A DNA stretch of 64,000 nt, from the NCBI GenBank assembly GCA_945872795.1, contig CAMCAZ010000014.1:1-64000 (forward strand), read 5' to 3'. The position numbers and the translations under genes were made by a program. Shown piece after piece: positions 10,085 through 20,545 of the stretch. Below the pieces are notes generated by a model, which made no database searches, was not told the origin of the DNA, and saw only the letters and a program-made list of their open reading frames with translations. Source of the stretch: Chryseobacterium gleum (GTDB lineage Bacteria > Bacteroidota > Bacteroidia > Flavobacteriales_F > PHOS-HE28). Position 1 is the stretch's first letter. Each line of letters begins with the position of its first letter.

Positions 10085-10123
10085 TGGCTGCTGGCCGGTT
10101 GACACAAGACCGGCCAGCAGCCA
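10085..10123. repeat. Perfect 15-bp inverted repeat (hairpin)
   Basis: TGGCTGCTGGCCGGT - tgacacaag (plus flanking t) - ACCGGCCAGCAGCCA in the divergent pgk/holB intergenic region. Confidence 0.85.
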
Positions 10124-10171
10124 GGAGCTATCTGCCAAGGGCGCATTCGCGAAGGCTGTAAACTTGCACCC

Positions 10172-11293
10172 GTGTTGTTCTCCAAGGTCATCGATCATGC
10201 CACGCTGAAGGCCAAGCTCATCGGCAACATCCGGGAGGGGCGCGTGGCCCATGCCCAATTGTTCATGGGGCCGCGCGGGAGCGGGAACCTGCCGCTGGTG
10301 CTGGCCTACGCCCAGTATCTGTTGTGCGAACGGCGGAGCGAGGTGGACGCCTGCGGCGAATGCCCCTCATGCCTGCAGATGGCCAAGCTGGAGCACCCCG
10401 ACCTCCACCTGGTGTTCCCCATCTTCCTCACCGACAAGGTGAAGGTCTGCGATGCCTTCGTCACCGATTGGCGTTCGGCGGTGCTCGATGAGCCCTATCT
10501 GGACATCGACCGCTGGCGGGAGCATTTGGAGGGGGAGAACAAGCAGCTCCGCATGGGTGTGGATATCGCCGCGGAGATCCAGCGCAAGCTGAGCCTCAAG
10601 AGCTTCCGGGGCGGCTACAAGGTGATGCTGATCTGGCTCCCTGAACTGATGGACCCCCCGGCGGCCAACAAGCTGCTGAAGGTGCTGGAGGAACCCGAGA
10701 CCAACACCGTATTCCTGTTGGTCAGCAACGACTCCGAGCAACTGCTGGCCACCATCCTGAGCCGTGCCCAGTTGGTGAAGGTGCCCGCCTTGCGCCCCAC
10801 AGCGCTTTCCGTGGCGTTGCGTGAGCGCTTCACCGAACTTTCGGAGGAGGAGGCCATGGCCATTGCGTTGCGTAGCGAGGGCGATCTGTTGGAGGCCATC
10901 GACATGGCCGACAAAGGGGAGGAGGAGCTTTTCGTCTTCTTCCGCGACTGGCTCCGGTCCTGCTTCCGGAAGGAGGTGGTGGCGGCCGTGGAATTCGCGG
11001 ATGCGTTCCAGAAACTGGGCCGCGAGCGCCAGAAATCGCTGTTCCGCTATGGCCTGTACCTCATCCGCCAGTGCGCCCTCCAGTGGCAGCAGGTGCCCGA
11101 GCTGGTGCGGGTGATCGGCCAGGAACAGGAGTTCGTGCAGAATTTCAGCAAGCTGCTCAACGACCGCAACGTGGAAGGCATCCGCACCGAACTGGAGACC
11201 GCCCACGGCCATGTGGAGCGCAATGCCAACCCCAAGGTGCTCTTCATGGACCTGAGCTACCGGATGATGGGCCTATTGAAACAGCCGCGGTAG
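10172..11293 (+). CDS. holB: DNA polymerase III delta' subunit / clamp-loader protein
   Basis: [58 protein letters not shown]. Confidence 0.88.
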   Translation: MLFSKVIDHATLKAKLIGNIREGRVAHAQLFMGPRGSGNLPLVLAYAQYLLCERRSEVDACGECPSCLQMAKLEHPDLHLVFPIFLTDKVKVCDAFVTDWRSAVLDEPYLDIDRWREHLEGENKQLRMGVDIAAEIQRKLSLKSFRGGYKVMLIWLPELMDPPAANKLLKVLEEPETNTVFLLVSNDSEQLLATILSRAQLVKVPALRPTALSVALRERFTELSEEEAMAIALRSEGDLLEAIDMADKGEEELFVFFRDWLRSCFRKEVVAAVEFADAFQKLGRERQKSLFRYGLYLIRQCALQWQQVPELVRVIGQEQEFVQNFSKLLNDRNVEGIRTELETAHGHVERNANPKVLFMDLSYRMMGLLKQPR

Positions 11294-11304
11294 GCGCGGC
11301 CGAC

Positions 11305-11312
11305 TATCTTCG
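11305..11312 (+). promoter_or_regulatory. -7 box-like TATCTTCG
   Basis: Upstream of the PSP1 gene ATG at 11352. Confidence 0.45.
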
Positions 11313-11351
11313 CACCTGCCCGATGGACTTAAGGGGCACAGGCACAAGGAG

Positions 11352-12803
11352 ATGGCGTGTACAGGATGTAGCAGTGGAGCGGACGGGAAACCGGCCGGGT
11401 GCAAGAGCAACGGGTTCTGTAGCAGCAGTGGCTGCAACAAGCTGGGCGTGTTCGACTGGCTGGCCGGTGTCCCCATCCCCGGGGGCCAGCAGCCATTCGA
11501 CGGCGTGGAGGTGCGTTTCAAGAACACCCGTAAAGCGTTTTACCGCAACACCAGTGGCCTGCAACTGATGCCCGGCGACCTGGTGACGGTGGATGCCGCA
11601 CCGGGCCACGACATCGGCATGGTGAGCCTTACCGGCGAACTGGTGCGCGCACAGATGGAGCGCCGCAACGTGAGCGGAGAGACCTACGATCTGCGGAAGG
11701 TGATGCACAAGAGCACCCAGGAGGAGATCGACCGCTGGCACGAGGCCCGCAAACAGGAGGATGAGACCATGTTCGCTGCCCGGGCCATGGTGCGCGATGC
11801 ACGCCTGGACATGAAGGTGACCGACGTGGAGTACCAGGCGGACGGCACCAAGGCCGTGTTCTACTACGTGGCCGACGAGCGGATCGACTTCCGCGGGATC
11901 ATCCGCACCATGAGCGACCGTTTCAAGGTGCGCGTGGAGATGAAGCAGATCGGTGCACGGCAGGAGACGGGCCGCATCGGGGGCATCGGCAGCTGCGGGC
12001 GTGAACTGTGCTGCAGCACCTGGCTCACCGACTTCCGCAGCGTGACCACCAGTGCCGCGCGTTACCAGCAACTGGCCCTGAACCCCCAGAAATTGGCCGG
12101 CCAGTGCGGCAAACTGAAGTGCTGCTTGAACTACGAGCTGGACATGTACATCGAGGCGATCAAGAGCTATCCCTCGCAGAACGCCAAGCTCAAGACGGTG
12201 CAGGGTATCGGCGCACACATGAAAACGGACATCTTCTCCGGGAAGATGTGGTACGGCTTCAAGATGCCCGGCAGCCCCTTCGTCATGGCCGGCTTCCCCA
12301 TCGAAGTGGTGCGCGACATTCTGGCGCAGAACAAGGAGGGCATCATTCCGGAGGTGGACCTGAACATGGCCGATGCGCCGGTGGAGGTGGAAAAGAAGCC
12401 CGATTACGAGAACGTGGTGGGCCAGGACGACCTGACCCGTTTCGATAGCAAGGCGAAGGGTGGCAAGAAGCGCCCCAAGAGCACGCGCGGCCGCGGTGGT
12501 CGCGATGGCGATCGCCGACCCGGTGGCGAGGGTGCTGCACCCGACCAACGGCCCCGCGGAACGGCAGAGGGCGGCGCACCCCGCGAGAACCGACCACGTC
12601 CCGAGCGTGGGCCACGTCCCGAAGGTGGCGGCAGCCCCCGTCCTCCCCGCCCCGAGGGTGGGGCCGATGGGCGCGGACCGCGTCCGGAAGGACAGGGTGG
12701 TGAACGCGGACGGCGTGATCGCAGCCGCGGTCGAGGCCGTGGGCGCGGTGGCGAGAAGGGACCCGGAGGGGCACCGCCCCCCAGCGCACCCCCTGCAGCG
12801 TGA
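11352..12803 (+). CDS. PSP1-domain (YaaT/RicT-like) protein with RGG/proline-rich C-terminal tail
   Basis: CGRELCCSTWLTDF and CGKLKCCLNYE PSP1 motifs; Cys-rich N-terminus MACTGCSSG...CKSNGFC; long R/G/P tail. Confidence 0.9.
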   Translation: MACTGCSSGADGKPAGCKSNGFCSSSGCNKLGVFDWLAGVPIPGGQQPFDGVEVRFKNTRKAFYRNTSGLQLMPGDLVTVDAAPGHDIGMVSLTGELVRAQMERRNVSGETYDLRKVMHKSTQEEIDRWHEARKQEDETMFAARAMVRDARLDMKVTDVEYQADGTKAVFYYVADERIDFRGIIRTMSDRFKVRVEMKQIGARQETGRIGGIGSCGRELCCSTWLTDFRSVTTSAARYQQLALNPQKLAGQCGKLKCCLNYELDMYIEAIKSYPSQNAKLKTVQGIGAHMKTDIFSGKMWYGFKMPGSPFVMAGFPIEVVRDILAQNKEGIIPEVDLNMADAPVEVEKKPDYENVVGQDDLTRFDSKAKGGKKRPKSTRGRGGRDGDRRPGGEGAAPDQRPRGTAEGGAPRENRPRPERGPRPEGGGSPRPPRPEGGADGRGPRPEGQGGERGRRDRSRGRGRGRGGEKGPGGAPPPSAPPAA

Positions 12804-13279
12804 TGCGAGCGGCGGGGTTGATCATGGGGGTCGGCCTGCTGTTGGCAGGGTGCGCCGATCATGTGGTGCACAGTTCCGATGTGCCCGTGCCCAATGGTGC
12901 CTGGGAGCGCTCCTTCACGCCCACCTTCGAGTTCGACATCACGGACACGGTGAACACCCACAACCTGTTCATCGACATCCGCCACACGGGTGACTATCCC
13001 TTCAGCGACCTGTACCTCTTCGTGGATGTGCACGGCCCCGGCGGGCGCCACCTGCGCGATACCGTGGAGTGCCTGCTGGCCGATCCCACCGGACGCTGGT
13101 ACGGGAAAGGCACGGGCTTCATCTTCGCCAACCGCGCGGTGGATGCCAAGGTGCTGTACAAGACCGGCAACCGCTTTCCGGCCGCGGGTCACTACGTCAT
13201 CCGCCTGGAGCAGGCCATGCGCACCGAACGCTTGGAAGGGGTGATGGACGTGGGCGTGAGCGTGGAGCGGATGCCCTGA
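12803..13279 (+). CDS. gldH: Gliding motility lipoprotein GldH
   Basis: Lipobox GVGLLLAGC; FEFDITDTVNTHNLFIDIRHTGDYPFSDLYLFVDV pattern. Confidence 0.85.
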   Translation: MRAAGLIMGVGLLLAGCADHVVHSSDVPVPNGAWERSFTPTFEFDITDTVNTHNLFIDIRHTGDYPFSDLYLFVDVHGPGGRHLRDTVECLLADPTGRWYGKGTGFIFANRAVDAKVLYKTGNRFPAAGHYVIRLEQAMRTERLEGVMDVGVSVERMP

Positions 13280-13425
13280 CCCATTTCCCGGGCCGATGGA
13301 CGAAATGAAGGCTTCGCTGCGTTACTCCCCTTCGAAGGGCTCACCCGCTTTGCTGTGGTCGGTGTTGACAGAACACCGGCCCGACCGGACACAGGAGGTG
13401 AACGGGCCCGGTAATTTCGCCGACC

Positions 13426-15834
13426 ATGGCCGCCGTCACTCCAACTAAGAAGCGCAGCCGCTGGCTGTTCGCCTGGTGGGCCCTGGTGCTCTCACCGGTG
13501 CTGGGCCTGTTCTTCATGTTGGTGCTGGCCGCCCTGAGCGACCTGCCCGGCACCGAGGACCTGGAGAATCCGCGCAGCGACCTGGCCACGGCCATCCTGT
13601 TCAGCGACGGCACGCAGATGGGCCAGTACTACCGGGAGAACCGCATCCCGGTGGATTATGAGCGCATCAGCCCCAACGTGGTGAACGCGTTGATCGCCAC
13701 GGAGGACGAGCGTTTCCGGGAACACAGCGGGATCGACCTGCGCGGTACGATGCGCGCCGCGGTGTACCTGGGGAAGAAGGGCGGGGCCAGCACGCTGACC
13801 CAGCAGTTGTCGAAGATGCTGTTCACCAACCGCTCCACGAACTTCATCAAGCGCACCTTCCAGAAATTCCAGGAGTGGATCATCAGTGCGCGGCTGGAGC
13901 GGCAGTACACCAAGGACGAGATCATCGCGATGTACCTGAACCGCTTCGACTGGATCAACCAGGCGGTGGGCATCAACAGCGCAGCCCGGGTCTACTTCAA
14001 CACGACCCCCGATTCCTTGCGGATCGAGGAGGCCGCCCTGTTGGTGGGCATGTGCAAGAACCCGGCGCTCTTCAATCCCCTGCGCCGGCCCGATACCACG
14101 CTCACACGCCGCATGGTGGTGCTGGACCAGATGCGCAAGAACGGATTCCTCAGCACGCAGCAGTACGATTCGCTGAAGACGCTTCCCCTGGGGCTCCGCT
14201 TCCAGCGCGTGGACCACACCGAAGGCCCTGCACCCTACTACCGCGAGGTGCTGCGCGCCAAGCTGATCAAGCTCTTCGCCGAGAAGAACAAGGACGGGGA
14301 GCTCCGCTTTGCCAAGGCGGACGGCAGCCCCTATGACATCTATACCGACGGACTGAAGGTGTACACCACGCTGGACCGCCGCATGCAGCAGTACGCCGAG
14401 CATGGCGTGCGGGAGCACCTGGGTTCCGAGCTGCAACCGGATTTCTTCAAGGACCTGGCGAAGAAGAAGAACCGTCCCTTTGACTTCCGGGTCAGCAAGG
14501 AGGAGATCGATGGGATCCTGAACACGGCCATGAAGCGCAGCGTGCGCTATCGCATCCTGACCGGGAAACAATGCGGCAATTGCGAACGTCCGGCGCGCTA
14601 CATCGAGCAGAAGATGCACGAGGGCCACAAGCACTTCCACTGCCGCCCGGACCTGGGTGGCTGCGACACCTACTGGCCGGTGGTGAAGGAGGAGGAGATC
14701 CCGAAGATCTTCGACACCCCGACGAAGATGCGCGTGTTCACCTGGAAGGGTGAGCGCGACACAGTGATGAGCCCGATGGACTCCATCCGCTACTACAAAG
14801 GCTTCCTGCAGAGCGGCCTGCTGAGCATCGACCCCCACACCGGTTTCGTGAAGGCCTGGGTGGGCGGCATCGACTTCAAGCACTTCCAGTACGACCACGT
14901 GGAGCAGGCGCGCCGCCAGGTGGGCTCCACCTTCAAACCCTTCGTGTACGCCACCGCACTGCGCGAGGGCATGGACCTGTGCCGCGAGGTGCCCAACCAG
15001 CGGGTGTGTTTCGACATGCCGCCCGGCCAGCCCGATTGGTGCCCGGAGAACAGTGATGCCGTGTATGGCGGCATGGTCACGCTGGAGTATGCCCTGGCCA
15101 ATTCGATGAACACGGTAACGGCCTGGCTGATGAAGCAGTACGGCCCACAGGCGGTGACCGTACTGGCCCGCCACATGGGCGTGAAGAGCCCGCTGGAGGC
15201 CGTGCCCTCGCTATGCCTTGGTGTCGCCGACCTGACGCTGATGGAGATGACCGGTGCCTTCGCCTCCTTTGCCAACCAGGGCGTGTACATCGAGCCCATC
15301 CTCTTCACCCGCATCGAGGATAAGAACGGCAACACCATCTATGACGTGACGCCCAGCACCTACGAGGCGCTGGATGAGATCACCGCGTTCAAGATGCTGA
15401 AGATCCTGAAGGGCGTGACGGACGGCGCCTACAACCCCAGCACGGGCAAGGTGGTGGGCACGGGCCTGCGCCTGCGCACCAGCTGGGGCAACCGGCAGAA
15501 GTACGCCAACATCAAGTTCCCCACGGCCGGCAAGACGGGCACCACGCAGAACAACAGCGATGGTTGGTTCATCGGCATCACGCCCGACCTGGTGACCGGT
15601 GTGTGGACCGGAGCCGATGACCGCAGCGTGCGGTTCAGCAGCACCGACAAGGGGCAGGGGGCGAACATGGCCCTGCCGATCTACGGCTACTACATGAACG
15701 GGGTGTACGCCGATCCGTCCATCGACATCAGCACGGGCGATTTCGAGGTGCCCGAAGGCTTCGACCCCGCCACGCTCAACTGCCGTGAACGGTCGAAGAA
15801 CGGTGGCGCCACCACGGCGCCCCAGTGGGACTGA
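13426..15834 (+). CDS. Penicillin-binding protein 1A (transglycosylase/transpeptidase)
   Basis: GT51 ATEDERFREHSGIDLRGTMRA, GASTLTQQLSKMLF; transpeptidase GSTFKPFVYATAL and AGKTGTTQNNSDGWFIG. Confidence 0.96.
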   Translation: MAAVTPTKKRSRWLFAWWALVLSPVLGLFFMLVLAALSDLPGTEDLENPRSDLATAILFSDGTQMGQYYRENRIPVDYERISPNVVNALIATEDERFREHSGIDLRGTMRAAVYLGKKGGASTLTQQLSKMLFTNRSTNFIKRTFQKFQEWIISARLERQYTKDEIIAMYLNRFDWINQAVGINSAARVYFNTTPDSLRIEEAALLVGMCKNPALFNPLRRPDTTLTRRMVVLDQMRKNGFLSTQQYDSLKTLPLGLRFQRVDHTEGPAPYYREVLRAKLIKLFAEKNKDGELRFAKADGSPYDIYTDGLKVYTTLDRRMQQYAEHGVREHLGSELQPDFFKDLAKKKNRPFDFRVSKEEIDGILNTAMKRSVRYRILTGKQCGNCERPARYIEQKMHEGHKHFHCRPDLGGCDTYWPVVKEEEIPKIFDTPTKMRVFTWKGERDTVMSPMDSIRYYKGFLQSGLLSIDPHTGFVKAWVGGIDFKHFQYDHVEQARRQVGSTFKPFVYATALREGMDLCREVPNQRVCFDMPPGQPDWCPENSDAVYGGMVTLEYALANSMNTVTAWLMKQYGPQAVTVLARHMGVKSPLEAVPSLCLGVADLTLMEMTGAFASFANQGVYIEPILFTRIEDKNGNTIYDVTPSTYEALDEITAFKMLKILKGVTDGAYNPSTGKVVGTGLRLRTSWGNRQKYANIKFPTAGKTGTTQNNSDGWFIGITPDLVTGVWTGADDRSVRFSSTDKGQGANMALPIYGYYMNGVYADPSIDISTGDFEVPEGFDPATLNCRERSKNGGATTAPQWD

Positions 15835-15866
15835 TCCGCACTGCACGCTGGCCGCGTGAGGCCTCC

Positions 15867-15874
15867 TATCTTCG
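15867..15874 (+). promoter_or_regulatory. -7 box-like TATCTTCG
   Basis: Upstream of scoA ATG at 15896. Confidence 0.45.
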
Positions 15875-15895
15875 TTGCCTATCCAAGGAACGACG

Positions 15896-16591
15896 ATGAA
15901 CAAGGTGGTGGCGAACGCCGAAGTGGCGCTGGAGGGCATCGCGAACGACATGACCCTGATGGTCGGTGGTTTCGGTCTGTGCGGGATCCCAGAGAACAGC
16001 ATTGCCGCCCTGGTGCGCAGCGGCGTGAAAGGGCTCACCTGCATCAGCAACAACGCGGGGGTGGACGACTTCGGGCTGGGGCTGCTGCTGCAGACGAAGC
16101 AGATCCGCAAGATGATCAGCAGCTACGTGGGGGAGAACGCCGAGTTCGAGCGCCAGATGCTGAGCGGCGAACTGGAGGTGGAGCTGATCCCCCAGGGCAC
16201 GCTGGCCGAACGCTGCCGCGCGGGTGGTGCAGGCATCCCCGCCTTTTTCACCCCCGCAGGCTACGGCACCGAAGTGGCCGAAGGCAAAGAGACGCGCGCG
16301 TTCGATGGCAAGATGTACGTGATGGAGCGTTGGCTGAAGGCCGACTTCGCCCTAGTGAAGGCCTGGAAGGGTGATCGCCTGGGCAACCTGGTGTACAAGC
16401 GCACCGCACGGAACTTCAACCCCATGATGGCCATGGCCGGCAGGATCACCGTGGCCGAGGTGGAGCACCTGGTGGAACCGGGTGAACTGGAGCCGGATGA
16501 GATCCATACGCCGGGCATCTTCGTGCAGCGGATCTTCCAAGGCACGCACTACGAGAAGCGGATCGAGCAACGGACCGTCCGCAAGCGCTGA
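15896..16591 (+). CDS. scoA: 3-oxoacid CoA-transferase subunit A
   Basis: MTLMVGGFGLCGIPENSI; CoA transferase A pattern throughout; ATG at 15896. Confidence 0.93.
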   Translation: MNKVVANAEVALEGIANDMTLMVGGFGLCGIPENSIAALVRSGVKGLTCISNNAGVDDFGLGLLLQTKQIRKMISSYVGENAEFERQMLSGELEVELIPQGTLAERCRAGGAGIPAFFTPAGYGTEVAEGKETRAFDGKMYVMERWLKADFALVKAWKGDRLGNLVYKRTARNFNPMMAMAGRITVAEVEHLVEPGELEPDEIHTPGIFVQRIFQGTHYEKRIEQRTVRKR

Positions 16592-16599
16592 GGACCGGC

Positions 16600-18393
16600 A
16601 TGTTCAGCGACCGGCAGGAACGGACCGCGTTCGCCGTGCTGGCCCTGCTGGTATGGCTGTTGGTGGCCTGGCGCGCGTGGCTCCTGCCCCTTGTGCATGA
16701 TGAGGCCCGCACCTTCTTTGTCTACGTGCAAAGTGGTCGTTTCCTGCCCTATCTGAGCCACTGGGATGCCGGCAACCATGTCCTGGCCACGGCTTTCGCA
16801 TGGTTCACCACTTCGCTCGTGGGTCTTTCCAAGATCGGCCTTCGCCTGTTCAGTGTGCTGGCCTTTCCGCTTTTCGCGTGGTACGGCTGGCGTATGCGTG
16901 CCTGGATCGGCTCACCGATGCTGGGGCGGGCCTTCCTCATCGCGTGGATCGGTACCCCCTTCCTGTTGGAGTTCTTCTCGCTCTTCCGCGGTTATGGCGG
17001 CTCGCTCGCATTCCTGGCGATGGGGGTCTTCCACCTCGTTGAGAGCCAGAAGGGAGCACTGCGACAACACCTGTCGCTGACATTGCTCGCGTTCCTGCTG
17101 GCCACTTGGTGCACACTTTCGCTCACGCTGATCTGGGGCATGGTGCTGGTGGTCCTGCTGCTGCCCATCCTGCGCCATCAGCCTCGCTTCCCTGTCCTGG
17201 TGCCATGGGTCCTGCTCGGTGTCCTACCCTGGCTTTTCACCGTCCAGTACGGCCGTGCCATGAGCGAGCGCGGGCTGCTGTACTACGGAACGGACAAGGG
17301 TCTTTTCTCGGGAACGCTGCCCTCGTTGCTTACGCCCATGATGGGCAGTGGAGACCCGGCTTGGTGTCTCCTCGTTGCAGTGATCTTTGGGGCCTGTTTC
17401 GTGCTGGTCGCGCTGCGCGTCCGGGCGCATGGGACCGATGCGTTGCAGAGTGCCCTCGTCCTCATCGGCCTGCTGCTGCTCGCTGAGCTTGTGGGTCGCT
17501 GGCTGCTGTTCTCCCTCTTCGACACGCCCTATCCCAGCGACCGGACGGCACTGCACCTGGTTCCCTTGTTCCTGCTGCTGCTGGCACTGTCCATCGATCA
17601 GCTCTTGCGCCACAGGCCAAGATGGTCACCCCTGGCGCTCGTCCTGCTCGCCTTCCCCTTGTTCGGGCTGGTCAAAGCCCGGACCGTGAACACGCTCAAT
17701 TGGCCTGAGGAGTCGATCAGCCAGGAACTCTACGCCATGGTCGAGCAGCGTGCTGCGGCCAGTGATCGTCCGCTGTTGGTGGGCGGCTATCGCCAGATGA
17801 CACCCGTGTGGGACCTCGAAGCACTCATGGCGGGATCTGCCGTGCCACCGATGGACCCCAACGGACATCCTGCCGCTGACCTGGACCTCCTGCTGATCGA
17901 CACCACCTACTTCACCACGCCGGAAGGGTATCGGACCATCGCCACCTCGCGGTCCGGACGGCAGGTGTTGAAGGAACGTCTCCGGCCATTGAGGCTGACG
18001 CTGCTCGGCGATACAGCGATGCAACGGGAGGCGACGAACGATGAGTTCGTGGAGGTCTGGCACTCCGGCGCGGGTTTGTCCGGCTTGTGTACCACGGTGT
18101 TGGAGTTTTCCTCCCCGGTCCGAAGCGCCTCCCGTTCGCTGAACCTCGACCTTGTCATTGAACTGCGCTCCGGAATCGGGGAGGTCCTGCACTATGATCG
18201 CGTGGAGCTCCGTGGCCGCAGCCTGCAATGGACGGGCGACACCCTGCACTTCATGCGTCGTGTGCCGGACCACCCGGAGGCCGTGACCATGGTCGCCTAT
18301 TTCTACAACCCTGAACGGGCGATCTATGCGTTGCCACATGTCCGCGTTGCGCTGCACTGGATGGATCGCAATGACGAACTTCGCCCACACTGA
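16600..18393 (+). CDS. Polytopic membrane glycosyltransferase-like protein with C-terminal beta-sandwich-like region
   Basis: Multiple TM helices in the N-terminal two thirds; hydrophilic C-terminus rich in alternating beta pattern. Confidence 0.8.
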   Translation: MFSDRQERTAFAVLALLVWLLVAWRAWLLPLVHDEARTFFVYVQSGRFLPYLSHWDAGNHVLATAFAWFTTSLVGLSKIGLRLFSVLAFPLFAWYGWRMRAWIGSPMLGRAFLIAWIGTPFLLEFFSLFRGYGGSLAFLAMGVFHLVESQKGALRQHLSLTLLAFLLATWCTLSLTLIWGMVLVVLLLPILRHQPRFPVLVPWVLLGVLPWLFTVQYGRAMSERGLLYYGTDKGLFSGTLPSLLTPMMGSGDPAWCLLVAVIFGACFVLVALRVRAHGTDALQSALVLIGLLLLAELVGRWLLFSLFDTPYPSDRTALHLVPLFLLLLALSIDQLLRHRPRWSPLALVLLAFPLFGLVKARTVNTLNWPEESISQELYAMVEQRAAASDRPLLVGGYRQMTPVWDLEALMAGSAVPPMDPNGHPAADLDLLLIDTTYFTTPEGYRTIATSRSGRQVLKERLRPLRLTLLGDTAMQREATNDEFVEVWHSGAGLSGLCTTVLEFSSPVRSASRSLNLDLVIELRSGIGEVLHYDRVELRGRSLQWTGDTLHFMRRVPDHPEAVTMVAYFYNPERAIYALPHVRVALHWMDRNDELRPH

Positions 18394-18406
18394 ACGCCCC
18401 CGCAGC

Positions 18407-19063
18407 ATGGCACTCACCAAGGAACAAATGGCTCAGCGCATCGCGCGCGAGTTGAAGGACGGCTACTACGTGAACCTTGGGATCGGGATCCCCACGCTGG
18501 TGGCCAACTACATTCCCGAGGGGATCAATGTGGAACTGCAGAGCGAGAACGGTATCCTGGGCATGGGCCCGTTCCCGTGGGAAGGGGAGGAGGATGCCGA
18601 CCTGATCAACGCCGGCAAACAGACCGTGACCCTGAAGGCCGGTGCAGCGATCTTCGACAGTGCCACCAGCTTCGCCATGATCCGCGGCCAGCACGTGCAG
18701 CTCACCGTGCTCGGTGCCATGGAGGTGAGCGATACCGGTGACATCGCCAACTGGAAGATCCCCGGTAAAATGGTGAAGGGCATGGGGGGCGCCATGGACC
18801 TGGTGAGCAGCGCGGACAACATCATCGTGTGCATGCTGCATACCAACAAGGCCGGTGAGAGCAAGCTGCTGAAGAAGTGCACCCTGCCCCTGACCGGCGT
18901 GGCCTGCGTGAAGAAGATCGTGAGCGACCTCGGCGTGTTCGATGTCACTCCCGATGGTTTCAAGCTCCTGGAGCGCGCACCTGGTGTGAGCGTGGAGGAG
19001 ATCCAGGCCAAGACGGAAGGGCGTCTGGTGGTGGAAGGGGATGTGCCGGAGATGGCCGTATGA
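18407..19063 (+). CDS. scoB: 3-oxoacid CoA-transferase subunit B
   Basis: [19 protein letters not shown] and [13 protein letters not shown] motifs; ATG at 18407. Confidence 0.94.
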   Translation: MALTKEQMAQRIARELKDGYYVNLGIGIPTLVANYIPEGINVELQSENGILGMGPFPWEGEEDADLINAGKQTVTLKAGAAIFDSATSFAMIRGQHVQLTVLGAMEVSDTGDIANWKIPGKMVKGMGGAMDLVSSADNIIVCMLHTNKAGESKLLKKCTLPLTGVACVKKIVSDLGVFDVTPDGFKLLERAPGVSVEEIQAKTEGRLVVEGDVPEMAV

Positions 19064-19150
19064 ACACATGCCCCGAAGGCCATGCTCACATGTCGGTGTA
19101 AGGGATCGCCTTGTTGCCAGTCACAGAATAACCGTTGACCACACCTTCCG

Positions 19151-20509
19151 ATGGCCGGACTCACCTCCACGATGAATGCGAACTTGTCCGCCATGTTGAG
19201 GGGTATCAGGCAGTGGCCCAGGGTGCTGGTCGGCGTCTCCTTTTTCGTGTTCTTCCTGTCCTTTTCGGCATCCACCATCCAGTTCAATGACAAGGTTCCG
19301 CTCGACGATTGGCGGCATGACCTCCGTGCTGACGCAGCGGGGTATTACATCTACCTGCCAGGATTCTTTCACCATGGGTTCAAGGCATCGGGCATTGATC
19401 AAGACCTGGCCTTGGAGTTGGCCGGGAACGGCTTTCAACGCGATACAGTAGCCGATCGGATCATCACCAAGTATCCGATCGGTACCGCCCTGTTGCAACT
19501 GCCTTTCTTTGGTGTTGCCGAGATGATCGAGGGACCGGGACGCACCGATGGGTGGACCCGAACACACCATAGGGCCATTGAAGTGGGTGGGGTCTTCTAC
19601 TGGACCTTGGGGCTGCTTTTCCTTGCATTGGGCTTGCGCGCGCGTCATGGTTCCACCATCGGGGTGGCGGTCCTGGTGCTGGTCTGCATTGCATTTGGCA
19701 CCAACGTGTTCTACTATGCGTTCCGGGCACCGGGCTACTCGCACATCTACTCGTTCTTTCTGGTCGCTCTCTCCTACTATGCCCTGGTCGCCGACCATGG
19801 CCGACCCATGCGACCGGCGATGCGATGGACCTTCCTCTTCGCCAACGCCTTCATTCTGCTCGTGCGGCCCATCGACCTGATCGCCGTGGTGGCCTTGTAC
19901 GGACTGCTGTTCCTGGACCGACCTGCGCTGCTCCGGGACCCGCGTCTTCTGCCTGCACAGATAGGAGTAGGCCTGGTGGTGGCCTTTCCGCAGCTCCTGT
20001 ACTGGAAATTCGTCCATGGTCGCTGGGTGGTCTACTCCTACGGCGATGAAGGATTTACCAACTGGGATGCCCCATACTGGGCGGAAGTGCTGATGTCGCC
20101 CATGAACGGATTGATACCGCACGCACCGGTGTTCATCCTTCTGCCGTTCGGACTATTTCTGCTGTGGCAGCGCGACCGGAAGCAGGCCCTGTTGATCGGT
20201 GCCCTCTTCGTGCTGGTCATCTATTCCTTCGCGGCCTGGCATGCCTGGCATTTCGGTTGCGCCTATGGCATGAGGCCCATGGTGCAATACACGCCATTCC
20301 TGGCGATCCTGTTATGGGTGCTCTTCGATGGTCTTCGCCGGAAGTATCCCGCCATCCTTCACGGTCTCGTACCTCTTTTGGTGCTGGTGGCTTTTGTGAA
20401 CTACCGGGCCATGCTGCAATACGATGTCTGTTATCTCTGGGGAAATGGTCAGTGGATGCCCTACGGTCGCAACATCATGGAAGCGTTCTTTGGCAAAGTG
20501 GTGTTCTAG
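19151..20509 (+). CDS. Polytopic membrane protein, paralogous to 26794..28101
   Basis: TM-rich; DAAGYYIYLPGFF, PQLLYWKFVHGRWVVYSYGDEGF and AWHAWHFGCAYGMRPMVQY shared in pattern with the gene at 26794. Confidence 0.8.
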   Translation: MAGLTSTMNANLSAMLRGIRQWPRVLVGVSFFVFFLSFSASTIQFNDKVPLDDWRHDLRADAAGYYIYLPGFFHHGFKASGIDQDLALELAGNGFQRDTVADRIITKYPIGTALLQLPFFGVAEMIEGPGRTDGWTRTHHRAIEVGGVFYWTLGLLFLALGLRARHGSTIGVAVLVLVCIAFGTNVFYYAFRAPGYSHIYSFFLVALSYYALVADHGRPMRPAMRWTFLFANAFILLVRPIDLIAVVALYGLLFLDRPALLRDPRLLPAQIGVGLVVAFPQLLYWKFVHGRWVVYSYGDEGFTNWDAPYWAEVLMSPMNGLIPHAPVFILLPFGLFLLWQRDRKQALLIGALFVLVIYSFAAWHAWHFGCAYGMRPMVQYTPFLAILLWVLFDGLRRKYPAILHGLVPLLVLVAFVNYRAMLQYDVCYLWGNGQWMPYGRNIMEAFFGKVVF

Positions 20510-20519
20510 TCCTAGGCCG

Positions 20520-20527
20520 TAGTTTCG
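20520..20527 (+). promoter_or_regulatory. -7 box-like TAGTTTCG
   Basis: Upstream of the GT2 gene ATG at 20546. Confidence 0.4.
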
Positions 20528-20545
20528 CTGCTGCTCCTTGCTCCC

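Noticed and set aside
8818-10161. 447-aa plus-strand ORF opposite pgk
   Set aside because: Antisense to pgk with His-rich composition and no recognisable motif.
13492-15174. 560-aa minus-strand ORF opposite PBP1A
   Set aside because: Antisense shadow frame; PBP1A has complete catalytic motifs.
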